From a virus: a DNA stretch of 64,000 bases. Positions 6,855 through 15,151 of this stretch are shown here, piece after piece. Location: positions 1-64,000 of IMG/VR virus record IMGVR_UViG_3300020438_006740; one strand, 5' to 3'. The first letter of the stretch is position 1. Each line of letters begins with the position of its first letter. Made by a program: the position numbers and the translations under genes. A model generated the notes under the pieces. It was not told the DNA's origin. It saw only the letters and a program-made list of their open reading frames with translations, and did not search any database.

Positions 6855-8236
6855 GATAGCGTTCTGCTTATAATGCCTTCTGTAGGCATTAGTTTAATAG
6901 ACTTAATAGTTAGGTGATAATGATCCTTTTCCCAAAGTCTTTTAAAGCTAGCGTACTCTTCTGCGCGACTAAGCATGTCATCAAAAGTGGACTTAGATTC
7001 TCTGGCTATATCTATAGATTTTCCCGCCCTATGACCACCAACTGGCCAGCTCTCCTCTATGATAGACTCTGCTTTTAAAATTTTGTCTTCCTCAGACAAC
7101 CCTGATTCATAAACATTTATAATATCATTCATCTTTGGAAAGTTTCTATATAAAGTTTCGAGATACACCCTTGCTCTTCTTGATCCAGATCCACGACGAT
7201 TATAATTATTTAGCATAACTCTAGCTTGGTTATAACTATTTCTAAAAGCGCTGGTTATAGTGGGATTTATACCAAGATCTCCAGAAACTTTATCTAAGAT
7301 CATAACAAACTGTCTAAGATCATTTGTTGATGAATCAAGATCCACTCTTGGGCCAATATTTATATTTTCTATTTTTGAAAGATCAAACGAAGATACGGGT
7401 GTTTCGTCAGAACCTCGTCTTCTATCTCTTATTTGGTCCCGTCTGCCCCTTAGGCTTGTACTTACCTCATCAGAGCTTAAGGGGGCGGGGGTGGGCTGAT
7501 TTGTTCTTGGCGCAGTAATTGCAGAATAAGTACTTTTGTCTATTAAGCCTGATGCATTTAGATTTTCAGCATCCTGTATCGCCTTAATCGCAACAACAAT
7601 TTCTTCATCACTTGGGTTTAGGTTAGACTGGCTAGAAAGATATTTCAGTGTAGTTAACCCTACTACAACATCCTTTCTATCCCTTTCTGACAGTCTGGAT
7701 AAATCAAAGCTTTGATTTGGATCATCAGCAAAGGCTTTGTCTAGATCAACCGGTATTGCCTTTGCAATACTTTTGGATAGCCTTTCTAGAATATCCGTTA
7801 TTTTTTCCTCATCTACCTCAGAGGGACTGGCCTCTCTTATTGCTTTTAACGAATCCTCAATATACTTTGCCTCAACAAAGGTTCCGCTAACCCCAAACAG
7901 CGGAAAAACAACGGGCATGACCTTTTGGTAAGTGCTTTTGTCTAAAAGAGATCTCAATAAGTCCAGATCTTTGCCAGATGTATTCTCTGCGCTTTTTTTA
8001 AGACTAATAATTTTTGAAACTCGACCAAGAGAGCGCTTATTGTTATCTGTGTTTAAGCTGTAGCCCATTTCTTTTAACTTCTTTTTTACAATTTTTTGAG
8101 GCTCAGCTGCCCTAATCCATCTTCTTCTTTCTTCTTTTGATAGCTCATCCAGAGAAGAAAGCCCCATTTCTGCCATAAGAGTTCTTAAATACTTTTTTCT
8201 TTCAGACATTTTGTGTTCCTTCTTACCTTTTGGCAT
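6851..8236 (-). CDS. Large protein with C-terminal M15-type peptidase domain
   Basis: The first ~300 residues are charged, helical and low in complexity, with an Arg-rich stretch (SLRGRRDQIRDRRRGSDE). The C-terminal ~130 residues carry the M15/D-Ala-D-Ala carboxypeptidase zinc signature: ITSAFRNSYNQARVM, then WPVGGHRAGKSIDIA (His and Asp ligands) and EKDHYHLTI (His ligand). The family cuts peptidoglycan stem peptides. The long N-terminal region suggests a virion-associated hydrolase rather than a soluble endolysin. Either MPKGKK or MSERKK could be the start; both have a ribosome binding site. Confidence 0.7.
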   Translation of the reverse strand: MPKGKKEHKMSERKKYLRTLMAEMGLSSLDELSKEERRRWIRAAEPQKIVKKKLKEMGYSLNTDNNKRSLGRVSKIISLKKSAENTSGKDLDLLRSLLDKSTYQKVMPVVFPLFGVSGTFVEAKYIEDSLKAIREASPSEVDEEKITDILERLSKSIAKAIPVDLDKAFADDPNQSFDLSRLSERDRKDVVVGLTTLKYLSSQSNLNPSDEEIVVAIKAIQDAENLNASGLIDKSTYSAITAPRTNQPTPAPLSSDEVSTSLRGRRDQIRDRRRGSDETPVSSFDLSKIENINIGPRVDLDSSTNDLRQFVMILDKVSGDLGINPTITSAFRNSYNQARVMLNNYNRRGSGSRRARVYLETLYRNFPKMNDIINVYESGLSEEDKILKAESIIEESWPVGGHRAGKSIDIARESKSTFDDMLSRAEEYASFKRLWEKDHYHLTIKSIKLMPTEGIISRTLS

Positions 8237-8477
8237 ACTCTCTCTCCAGGTTGAAAATAAGGCTTTTTATATTTTTTTTAATTTTATTTAAAAAAAAGTT
8301 GTCATAAGTTTTTAGGTTTTCATATTGATTTAATAGAAGTTTTGTCTCACCTCTTATACTTAGAAGTTCTGACAATTTTTTTCTTTTATTCTTAATACCA
8401 GCAGCGTTTTTCAGCCTCTTTTCTAATATCAAAAGTTTATTAGAAAAGTCTCTTTTAGACCAATAATCGGTATCCAT
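8223..8477 (-). CDS. Small basic helical hypothetical protein (84 aa)
   Basis: The start MDTDYWSKRDF was chosen because AGGG lies upstream; a longer upstream frame would add a hydrophobic stretch out of character. The protein is Lys/Leu-rich and helical (LILEKRLKNAAGIKNKRKKL, NKIKKNIKSLIFNLEREYAKR). It overlaps the peptidase gene by 14 bases. The function is unknown; it could bind nucleic acid. Confidence 0.5.
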   Translation of the reverse strand: MDTDYWSKRDFSNKLLILEKRLKNAAGIKNKRKKLSELLSIRGETKLLLNQYENLKTYDNFFLNKIKKNIKSLIFNLEREYAKR

Positions 8478-8547
8478 AATATAAACCCTAATTGTATTGT
8501 ACATTAATTTATTAATATATAAAAAAATATAGACAGGAGAGTTTCTT

Positions 8548-9024
8548 ATGCTAAAAAGCGGAAAGATCAGAAACATGAGTCAAAAGCTATTTTCTTATAA
8601 TGATTTTGTGAAAGAGTTAAAAAAATTAAATAAGGAGGGACTTGATATATATATTGGCACAGATTCACAGGTTCTTGGTTCAAAAATATCTGTAGTTACA
8701 TGTGTGTGTTTGTATAAGACAGGCATAACAAAAAACAGTATCTTTTATATAAAGGAAAAGCTGGATACCGAGAGGTATCCAACTCTTCGCTCTCGAATGA
8801 TACTAGAGGCCTACAGAAGCCTTGAGATTGCTCTTGAGATCGACCCCTTGATTGATGGGCAACTAACAGTGCATCTTGATATTGGCACTGATTTAAAGAA
8901 AAATAAAACCGCAAAGTTTCAAAAAGAGCTTCAAGTATTATTTAAATCTCAAGGATTTGGCTGCGAAGTAAAGCCTAATAGTTGGGCTAGCAGCTGTATT
9001 GCTGATAGATTTACAAAAAGCTAG
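8548..9024 (+). CDS. YkuK-family (DUF458) RNase H-like protein
   Basis: Residues about 30-158 match the YkuK/DUF458 family of RNase H-like proteins: DIYIGTDSQVLGSKISVVT, LRSRMILEAYRSLEIALE, HLDIGTDLKKNKTAKFQKEL and a closing NSWASSCIADRFTK. The acidic residues in IGTDSQ and HLDIG fit a metal-binding RNase H fold. AGGAG lies upstream. The gene sits alone on the plus strand, convergent with a fibre gene through an interlocked CTAG stop pair. The cellular role of the family is poorly known. Confidence 0.75.
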   Translation: MLKSGKIRNMSQKLFSYNDFVKELKKLNKEGLDIYIGTDSQVLGSKISVVTCVCLYKTGITKNSIFYIKEKLDTERYPTLRSRMILEAYRSLEIALEIDPLIDGQLTVHLDIGTDLKKNKTAKFQKELQVLFKSQGFGCEVKPNSWASSCIADRFTKS

Positions 9025-9992
9025 GTTACACCTGCGGATTGCTCAACATTGTTGACGCTTATATTTATCGCTATTCCGTATATATTCAAAAGAATCGCGT
9101 CACCAGCAGTTTGTCTAATTCTCAGCTTATAAATATCCCAATTTCCGGCAAAAGCTGATCCGTTATCTATATTTATATCATGCGAGCTATTTAATTGCCA
9201 TTTGTACCAATAAAGAGTGTCAACAGACGCACCTCCTACCGGAAAAGTAACAGTGGCTGAGGCATCCTGAGTAAATGGCGTCAAACCAGGGATGCCAATG
9301 GCGAATCCTAGCGTTGCCCTATTGACAGAGACCGTTACCTCAGGGTCTGCTACGCTGGTGAGATCGTCGAACTCGGCAAGTATACTTACAGATTCTATTC
9401 TAGACCCATTTGTGAGATATGGAGTTATATCAATAAACGCTTGCCAATCAGTATTTGAGAGATCTCCGAACAATTTTATAGTCTGAAAGCTATTAGCTGT
9501 AGCTCCTGATGTAAAATCTGCTGTAGACTTAGCTGAATCAAGGTTAGTAAGAGCTACAGCTCCCATGTTAATTTTGGTTGCAGAAATATCAGAAAAAGCA
9601 ACAGAAAGCGGTATCATAATTGTTTTTTCTTTAGTTGATTGAAATTCAAAGCTCGATGCCGTCGCAACACCAGACGCTGTTATGCTTGTTGCGCTAATAG
9701 CTCCAGCATTAATATTCCCCGATATATTGGAGCCAGAAATATTTCCAGAAATATTACCGCTAGCAGTTATATCGGTAGCAGTTATATCGGTAACAGATAG
9801 GTTTCCTGCTATATTAAGATTTCCCCCTGATGTAACCGAAAAATCAGTCGAAGAAATTATAATGTCTGAATCAGTGCTTATATCTACATCTCCAGCAGCT
9901 TTTATTTTTAGCTTTTTATCAGACGAAGTTATAAGATCTAGATCTTTTCCAACAGATATCTGATGAGAGCTGCTATATTTATCATGTGACAT
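9021..9992 (-). CDS. Tail-fibre-like beta-repeat protein (323 aa)
   Basis: Residues 15-125 are a repetitive beta stretch in which sets of Ser/Thr/Asn/Gly and Ile/Val alternate (DITATDITASGNISGNISG, NISGNINAGAISATSITAS), typical of phage fibre shafts. The C-terminal half is a globular beta domain (PYLTNGSRIESVSILAEF, YWYKWQLNSSHDINIDNG) probably at the fibre tip. It overlaps the deformylase gene by 11 bases. A receptor-binding or fibre role is likely from composition; no family match is claimed. Confidence 0.7.
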   Translation of the reverse strand: MSHDKYSSSHQISVGKDLDLITSSDKKLKIKAAGDVDISTDSDIIISSTDFSVTSGGNLNIAGNLSVTDITATDITASGNISGNISGSNISGNINAGAISATSITASGVATASSFEFQSTKEKTIMIPLSVAFSDISATKINMGAVALTNLDSAKSTADFTSGATANSFQTIKLFGDLSNTDWQAFIDITPYLTNGSRIESVSILAEFDDLTSVADPEVTVSVNRATLGFAIGIPGLTPFTQDASATVTFPVGGASVDTLYWYKWQLNSSHDINIDNGSAFAGNWDIYKLRIRQTAGDAILLNIYGIAINISVNNVEQSAGVT

Positions 9993-10512
9993 CTAGACTC
10001 TCCAATTTCTTTTTTGCTCTATTATATTTTTTTAATCTTTTTTTCATTTTTTTAATATATAACGATCTTTTTAAATGACTTACTTTGTCTAAAATCGTTA
10101 TACCATTTAAGTGATCCATTTCATGTTGGATTATTCTGGAGGCTAAACCTGAGAATTTTTCTTCAACATGAGTTCCATCGGCATTTTGATATGAAACAGT
10201 TATATCTGATGGTCTATCGACATTAAAAGACTCCATGGGAAATGATAAGCACCCTTCATTAAAAGAAACTTTTTCTTTAGAAGCATCTTTTACTTCAGGG
10301 TTTATTAAAACAAATTCTTTACCATTAGCTTCGCCTACCAAGATTCTTTTGGGCAAACCCAGTTGTATTCCGGCTAAGCCAACCCCTCCAAACCCTCTCA
10401 TGATCTTTAGCATTGATTGAGATAAAGCGACCATATCATTCCCAAACTCTTCTTTAGAGAATGGTTTTGACTTTTGTTTTAAAACTTTACTTGGACCAAA
10501 AATTAACCTCAT
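9982..10512 (-). CDS. def: Peptide deformylase
   Basis: All three deformylase motifs are present: GFGGVGLAGIQLG near residue 41, EGCLSFP with the metal-binding Cys88, and QHEMDHLNG with His130, Glu131 and His134. The enzyme removes the N-formyl group from new proteins. The C-terminal tail is basic and helical (SLYIKKMKKRLKKYNR). Phage-borne deformylases are known and may speed maturation of phage proteins. It overlaps the fibre gene downstream and the small membrane protein upstream. Confidence 0.93.
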   Translation of the reverse strand: MRLIFGPSKVLKQKSKPFSKEEFGNDMVALSQSMLKIMRGFGGVGLAGIQLGLPKRILVGEANGKEFVLINPEVKDASKEKVSFNEGCLSFPMESFNVDRPSDITVSYQNADGTHVEEKFSGLASRIIQHEMDHLNGITILDKVSHLKRSLYIKKMKKRLKKYNRAKKKLESLDVT

Positions 10513-10730
10513 ATATCATCTCCTCTATCTTCAACCGACCCCAGTATAAACCTAGCTACTCCAGAACCTGTTTTTGTAAATAAAAATGGGAATATCGCGT
10601 GAATAAAACAGGTTGTTGCAGCAAGCAGGAATAAGGAAGAATAAAAAAAGGCAAAAGCCATATGCTTTAGGTAAGATTCTCCATTCCACTTCGGATGGTC
10701 AGTAAAAAGACTGATTATTTTCTTAAACAT
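10509..10730 (-). CDS. DUF6356-like small membrane protein (73 aa)
   Basis: The motif HPKWNGESYLKHMAFAFFY followed by a hydrophobic helix and CFIHAIFPFLFTKTGS matches the short capsule-synthesis-like family DUF6356, which is common in phages. Two membrane helices are likely. It is coupled at both ends by four-base or one-base overlaps. The function is unknown. Confidence 0.65.
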   Translation of the reverse strand: MFKKIISLFTDHPKWNGESYLKHMAFAFFYSSLFLLAATTCFIHAIFPFLFTKTGSGVARFILGSVEDRGDDI

Positions 10731-11275
10731 TAGTGCTCCAATAAACTTATATCTTTAAATGAAAAACCAAGAGCAATTAATCTTCTTTTTGAAAATTTGC
10801 TCTTTGTATTTCTCCAATCATCATAAAGATCTATAATATTATTAGTTATTGCACAACTCTTTGCACCATAAATTATATCGCAGCACTTATCAACATTGCC
10901 AGATAGATCTTTATATGTTTTGTCGCCAGACTTCTTATAACAAAAATCATAAGCAGTAGACGCCATATCTAGGTAATAACCTCTGCTCACCAAGCTTGAT
11001 TTTGTCCCGGGAAAAAGACCTATTTTTACTATTGAGATATCGCCTATTTTTTTAAAATTTAAAAACCTATCTTTATTCTCTTCTTTTTTTAAATAAATTT
11101 CAGCAAGAGTTATATCCTTTCCCACTATAGTATTGCAAAGTATTGCTTTTTTCATAATAGCAGAAAGGTAGCTAGCAAGATTATCTTTAATAAATAAGTT
11201 TTGAGATTTTGCTGATCGGCATATCTCTTTGTAAAAAAAATTATCCAAGTTTGATGGGATCAAGATATGACTCAT
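10730..11275 (-). CDS. Hypothetical protein (181 aa)
   Basis: A soluble, mixed alpha/beta protein with several cysteines in the C-terminal half (YDFCYKKSGDK, NVDKCCDIIYGAKSCAIT). No family is recognised and no ribosome binding site is clear before the ATG. The leader is AT-rich (ATTTTCATAATAAA). The stop is joined to the DUF6356-like gene by a one-base overlap. Confidence 0.5.
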   Translation of the reverse strand: MSHILIPSNLDNFFYKEICRSAKSQNLFIKDNLASYLSAIMKKAILCNTIVGKDITLAEIYLKKEENKDRFLNFKKIGDISIVKIGLFPGTKSSLVSRGYYLDMASTAYDFCYKKSGDKTYKDLSGNVDKCCDIIYGAKSCAITNNIIDLYDDWRNTKSKFSKRRLIALGFSFKDISLLEH

Positions 11276-11311
11276 TTTATTATGAAAATTAATTAATATT
11301 TTTATATAAAC

Positions 11312-12154
11312 TTATCTTAGAATTCCCGTAGGAATCTTTGAGAATCTTGTCATTAATTCGTTATATATTATTGACAGAGTCTCTTTTTCAGAGCTTGTTT
11401 TAAAACATACCAGGTTGTCCAAGCGATCCTGAAAATTATAAAGCTCTTTATCATTTCCTGAGCCCTCACACTTATCGCCAATAAAGGTAATAACATCATA
11501 ATCACCCACATGGTTCATAACATAAGTTTTATCCCATCCCTTAGGAAATATATCTATAGAGGTTTGGCCACCAATTGATGCCGAAAGATTTAAATCTTTT
11601 CTTTTTATAAAAGTCTTTATTCTCGTCAGGGTTTGGCTTCTGATTCCGCGAGTTAGATCTATGTATCCAAAGTTTTTTCTATCTTCATCCAAAGAAGACC
11701 TTCCTGGTATGCAATAGTTTAAAATAGACCCCCTGTTTTCTATAAAGTTTCCCCTTATCTTTATGTCTGGATTATCATCACAAATGACAATTTGCTGCTT
11801 TAGCAAAAACTCATGTAGTTCAAAAAAGCTACTTACACTAATTTCGTCTATCATATCTATATAGTAAACTTGCTTGTACTCTCCTGAGTTAAAAGTATAA
11901 ACCTGTGTACTATTACAGGGAAATAATACGGTTCTTGACTTAATAACATCAGGAAGATAATCTAGCACTTGCTCTTTAATTGAACTTAAATTAGAGCCAG
12001 AAACAATGCCTATTTGGCACCTTTGAGATAAATTAAATAAGGCCTTGACCATTTCTGGACCAATATGTTTCCTTGGAACAGTCAGGGTTCCGTCCATGTC
12101 AAATAAGGCTATTTTTTCATTCCAGCCTGCCTCGCGGGTATCGCAATAATCCAT
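11312..12154 (-). CDS. Eukaryotic-type phosphomannomutase (HAD superfamily)
   Basis: The HAD motif ALFDMDGTLTVPRK holds the nucleophile Asp19 and acid Asp21. The sequence then follows the PMM family closely: GIVSGSNLSSIKEQ, FIENRGSILNYCIPGRS, GGQTSIDIFPKGWDKTY and FIGDKCEGSGNDKE. The family converts mannose-6-phosphate to mannose-1-phosphate, the entry to GDP-mannose. At 280 residues it is close to the eukaryotic PMM length, unlike the larger bacterial ManB/AlgC. It may feed the GDP-mannose dehydratase at 57446, although a guanylyltransferase is not seen here. Confidence 0.85.
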   Translation of the reverse strand: MDYCDTREAGWNEKIALFDMDGTLTVPRKHIGPEMVKALFNLSQRCQIGIVSGSNLSSIKEQVLDYLPDVIKSRTVLFPCNSTQVYTFNSGEYKQVYYIDMIDEISVSSFFELHEFLLKQQIVICDDNPDIKIRGNFIENRGSILNYCIPGRSSLDEDRKNFGYIDLTRGIRSQTLTRIKTFIKRKDLNLSASIGGQTSIDIFPKGWDKTYVMNHVGDYDVITFIGDKCEGSGNDKELYNFQDRLDNLVCFKTSSEKETLSIIYNELMTRFSKIPTGILR

Positions 12155-12156
12155 AA

Positions 12157-14235
12157 TTAACTACCCCCTAATGTCTTCATTATGTTTTTACACTTGGGGT
12201 AAGCAGAGCATCCAAAGAACTTTCCATATCTACCTTTTCTTTCAAGCATTGTTCCCTTTTTACACTTTGGACACTTGTGACCTGTGTCTTTTGCTTCGGA
12301 CTTTTTTCTCTCAATGGGAGAGCCGTCCTCACCTATTGTAGCGCCAAATTTACAAACAGGATAAGCTTTACAGCCATAAAACTCTCCGTTTCGCCCCTTT
12401 CTTTTTACAAGAATATTTCCACATCGCGGACACTTATGCCCTGTCTCTAGGCTAACCTTTGTTGACTCTCCGTCAATAGAAAGTGTGCCATCACACTTGG
12501 GCCAATCAGAGCAGCCTAGAAAAGGCCCATGCTTTGATATCTTCTTTATCATTTTTGATGAGCATTTTGGGCATTTGTGATCAACAATAAATGTATCAGG
12601 AAGAGCAGACTGATTCGCCACAGATATCTGTGCGTCTAAATCCTGATAAAATACACCCAGAATATCTTTATATTCTTTGTTACCCGCAGCCACTTTGTCA
12701 AGATTGCTTTCCATCTCTGACGTAAAAGCTTTATCTACAATTTTTGGAAAATAAGCCGTAAGATAATCAGAAACCATTATGCCGATTTCAGTTGATGAAA
12801 GAGACTTTTTAGCCCTGGATATATACTTTCGGTTTAGCAGTGTGTCAAGAATTGAAGCATAAGTACTTGGCCTTCCAACTCCCTCTTTTTCAAGAAGCTT
12901 AATAATTGATGCGTCAGAGAATCTATTAGGAGGCTTTGTGAAGTTTTGCTTTCCACCAACCTTTTTCCAGGAAACCTTATCACCAACGGCGAGGGCCGGG
13001 AGGATCACATCATCCTTGATATCCCCATAGACCTTAAGAAATCCATCAAAGACTAGTGTGCTTCCATTCTTCTTAAACCCATAAGCTTTCTTTCCGTGAT
13101 ATTCCAGCCTCAAAGAGACTTGATCAAAGACAGCTGAGGCCATCTGACTTGCGGTGAACCTTGAGCCAATAAGCTTTAGAAGCTTTTTTTCGTCTGTTGA
13201 GACGGGCTGCACAGGAGAGTCGTATGTTGGTCGGATGGCTTCGTGAGCATCCTGAGCGGCCCCTTTGGGCCCGTAAGAGATCGTTTTTGGAGAAAGGTAT
13301 TTTTTACCATATTTTTTATCAATAGACTTTCTTAAATCAGAGATTTTGGCGGGATCCGTTCTTGTGCTATCGGTTCTATGGTAAGTGATCATACCTTGGC
13401 TGAAAAGATTTTGTGCAACGGACATTGTCTTTTTTGCACCCCACCCAAAAGAATTTGATGCAGCCTGCTGAAGAGTTGAAGTAATAAATGGAGGGTACGG
13501 CTTTCTGATTCTGCTCTTAGTCTGATACTCTGTAACTATAAGATCTTTTTTACCAGACCTCATATCGCTTAAAACCTTATCAGTATCTGCCTTTGACTTT
13601 GGAGTGTAGGCCTTTCCGTCTAATGCAAAAAAGTCAGCAGAAAAATCCTGAGAAGTATCAACCTCTATTGTCCAATATTCTTTTGGAACAAAAGCTTTGA
13701 TCTCCTTTTCTCTATCTGCAATAATCTTTAGAGCAACAGATTGAACGCGACCAGCAGAGGTGCCTCGAAGGCCTTTTGTCCACATTATTGGACTAACCTT
13801 AAAGCCAACGAGTCTATCTGTAATTCTGCGTGCCTGCTGAGCATTGTAAAGATCACCATCAAGCTTGCCTGGAGACTTCATAGCCTTCTTTACAGCTTCT
13901 TTTGTAATGGCATTAAATTTAACACGATGAATATTTGTACAAGTTTTTGGCAAAATACTCGCAATATGGAACGCTATAGCCTCGCCCTCCCTATCTGGGT
14001 CTGTAGCTATATAGATTGTATCGTGCTTTTTCGCCTCATTCTTAATAGACTTAACAACATCTTTTTTATCAGAATTAACCTTGTAGGTTGTCTCAAATGT
14101 ATCTGTATCTATCCCTAGATTCTTTTTGGATAAATCCATAATGTGACCAACAGAGGCCATGATAGTATAGTTGCTGCCCAAGATTTTTCGCAGCTTTGAA
14201 ATTTTGTTTGGTGACTCAATTAAAACCAACGGCAT
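12157..14235 (-). CDS. topA: DNA topoisomerase I (type IA)
   Basis: The start MPLVLIESPNK has AGGAG seven bases upstream; the longer frame adds a Trp-rich stretch that overlaps a hairpin and is unlikely. The Toprim domain (DPDREGEAIAFH, about 79-90) and the active-site Tyr285 (GMITYHRTDSTR) are clear. Three C-terminal four-cysteine zinc ribbons follow (CPKCSSKM, CPRCGNIL, CPKCKKGT with GCSAYPKC-type second halves). The length of 692 is usual for bacterial TopA with fewer zinc ribbons. It relaxes negatively supercoiled DNA, here presumably during phage replication. Confidence 0.95.
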   Translation of the reverse strand: MPLVLIESPNKISKLRKILGSNYTIMASVGHIMDLSKKNLGIDTDTFETTYKVNSDKKDVVKSIKNEAKKHDTIYIATDPDREGEAIAFHIASILPKTCTNIHRVKFNAITKEAVKKAMKSPGKLDGDLYNAQQARRITDRLVGFKVSPIMWTKGLRGTSAGRVQSVALKIIADREKEIKAFVPKEYWTIEVDTSQDFSADFFALDGKAYTPKSKADTDKVLSDMRSGKKDLIVTEYQTKSRIRKPYPPFITSTLQQAASNSFGWGAKKTMSVAQNLFSQGMITYHRTDSTRTDPAKISDLRKSIDKKYGKKYLSPKTISYGPKGAAQDAHEAIRPTYDSPVQPVSTDEKKLLKLIGSRFTASQMASAVFDQVSLRLEYHGKKAYGFKKNGSTLVFDGFLKVYGDIKDDVILPALAVGDKVSWKKVGGKQNFTKPPNRFSDASIIKLLEKEGVGRPSTYASILDTLLNRKYISRAKKSLSSTEIGIMVSDYLTAYFPKIVDKAFTSEMESNLDKVAAGNKEYKDILGVFYQDLDAQISVANQSALPDTFIVDHKCPKCSSKMIKKISKHGPFLGCSDWPKCDGTLSIDGESTKVSLETGHKCPRCGNILVKRKGRNGEFYGCKAYPVCKFGATIGEDGSPIERKKSEAKDTGHKCPKCKKGTMLERKGRYGKFFGCSAYPKCKNIMKTLGGS

Positions 14236-14256
14236 ATTATCTCCTGTATAACCGAA

Positions 14257-14305
14257 AAATAGCCACGGCCAAAGTCTTGTCAACTTTTTCTGGCCGTGGC
14301 TATTT
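14257..14305. promoter_or_regulatory. 15-bp perfect inverted repeat upstream of topA, with -35-like box
   Basis: The arms AAATAGCCACGGCCA and TGGCCGTGGCTATTT pair perfectly around a 19-base loop. On the minus strand the loop contains TTGACA, and TATTTT follows 16 bases later at the edge of the second arm, 20-odd bases before the topA ribosome binding site. It could be a terminator for the 64-residue gene, an operator, or a promoter overlapped by a hairpin. The GC-rich stem stands out in AT-rich surroundings. Confidence 0.55.
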
Positions 14306-14318
14306 GTTTTTTAAACTT

Positions 14319-14513
14319 TTAATTACTTAATTCTATAATCGGCATCAAAATCTCCAAATCCATAGGATCTATAAAGGGTATAGCTTCCTTCATTGTCATG
14401 AAAAGGTTATTATTGTTAAAATACTTTAACATAATATATTCAACAAACATTATTGACTCTTTGTCACTCCTATCCTTACATTGGGCGATCATCTCTATAA
14501 ACGTAAGGTTCAT
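14319..14513 (-). CDS. 64-aa hypothetical protein between two palindromes
   Basis: The start follows AGGGGAGGCAGC. The protein is helical, with an acidic-hydrophobic pattern (FIEMIAQCKDRSDKES, AIPFIDPMDLEILMPII) and no basic DNA-binding surface. It is flanked upstream by a 25-base palindrome with a GCTAATATT element and downstream by a 15-bp hairpin, so its expression looks specially controlled. No family is recognised. Confidence 0.55.
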   Translation of the reverse strand: MNLTFIEMIAQCKDRSDKESIMFVEYIMLKYFNNNNLFMTMKEAIPFIDPMDLEILMPIIELSN

Positions 14514-14528
14514 GCTGCCTCCCCTATT

Positions 14529-14553
14529 TTGATGAGGAATAATTCCTCATCAA
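14529..14553. promoter_or_regulatory. 25-base palindrome, candidate operator
   Basis: TTGATGAGGAAT and ATTCCTCATCAA are perfect arms around a single base. It lies just downstream of a GCTAATATT element and just before the ribosome binding site of the 64-residue gene, the expected place for a repressor site or a 5' hairpin in the message. No T run follows, so a terminator is less likely. Confidence 0.5.
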
Positions 14554-14560
14554 TACCGGA

Positions 14561-14569
14561 AATATTAGC
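14561..14569 (-). promoter_or_regulatory. GCTAATATT element upstream of 64-aa gene
   Basis: The minus strand reads GAAGCTAATATTTCCGG. It ends 47 bases before the ATG at 14513, the largest spacing among the copies, because the palindrome lies between. Confidence 0.4.
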
Positions 14570-14590
14570 TTCAACCTCTTAATGTGTCGA

Positions 14591-15103
14591 TTAATCGGTG
14601 CTGCCAAATCCTCCATCACCACGTTCTGTTTCTGAAACATCCTCTACAGCAAAATCGCAATTATTTCTTTTTCTTAGAATGGCCTGGAACAATTTTGGTT
14701 TTTCTCGCAAGATAAGTTGGGCAGTTGCGGTGATTGTTTGCGGTCTTGATCCAAAAATTCTAACCAAGCCGCCTGCGAAGCTATCTGCCGGAGAGCTTAG
14801 ACTCTCATGTTTGTGGTGAATTCTTACAGGAACGAGAATCTCTCCCCTGTAGTGTTCGTCAATCACACCCATTGAGTTGGCCATTGATAATGGGAGTTTT
14901 GAAATGGAGCTTCTCGGAACTACTTCAAAGTAATAACCAGAAGGAGGTTCTATCGATACGCCTGTTTTAAAAAACACAACATCTCCAACAATCTTATGGA
15001 CGCCAATAAAGGTTAGGTCATAACCTGTATCTGACTTATGTGCTCTTTGCGGTACAACAGCTCCTTCGTCTAGAAGCTTAACTTTTGTTTTTAGTCTTGG
15101 CAT
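14591..15103 (-). CDS. dut: dUTP diphosphatase (dUTPase)
   Basis: The trimeric dUTPase motifs appear in order: AHKSDTGYDL (motif 1), VPRSSISK (motif 2), GVIDEHYRGEI (motif 3) and the C-terminal arm RGDGGFGSTD (motif 5). At 170 residues it is slightly longer than usual, with an insertion between motifs 3 and 5 (HHKHESLSSPADSFAGGL). The enzyme makes dUMP and keeps uracil out of DNA, and it supplies ThyX encoded at 46117. Confidence 0.93.
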   Translation of the reverse strand: MPRLKTKVKLLDEGAVVPQRAHKSDTGYDLTFIGVHKIVGDVVFFKTGVSIEPPSGYYFEVVPRSSISKLPLSMANSMGVIDEHYRGEILVPVRIHHKHESLSSPADSFAGGLVRIFGSRPQTITATAQLILREKPKLFQAILRKRNNCDFAVEDVSETERGDGGFGSTD

Positions 15104-15151
15104 GCGTTCCTTTCTACGAATAATTATAGGTTAAACAGAGGTAGATGCAAA

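Noticed and set aside
13741-14118. 125-codon plus-strand ORF inside topA
   Set aside because: Cys-rich, no start signal and wholly antisense to the topoisomerase Toprim domain.
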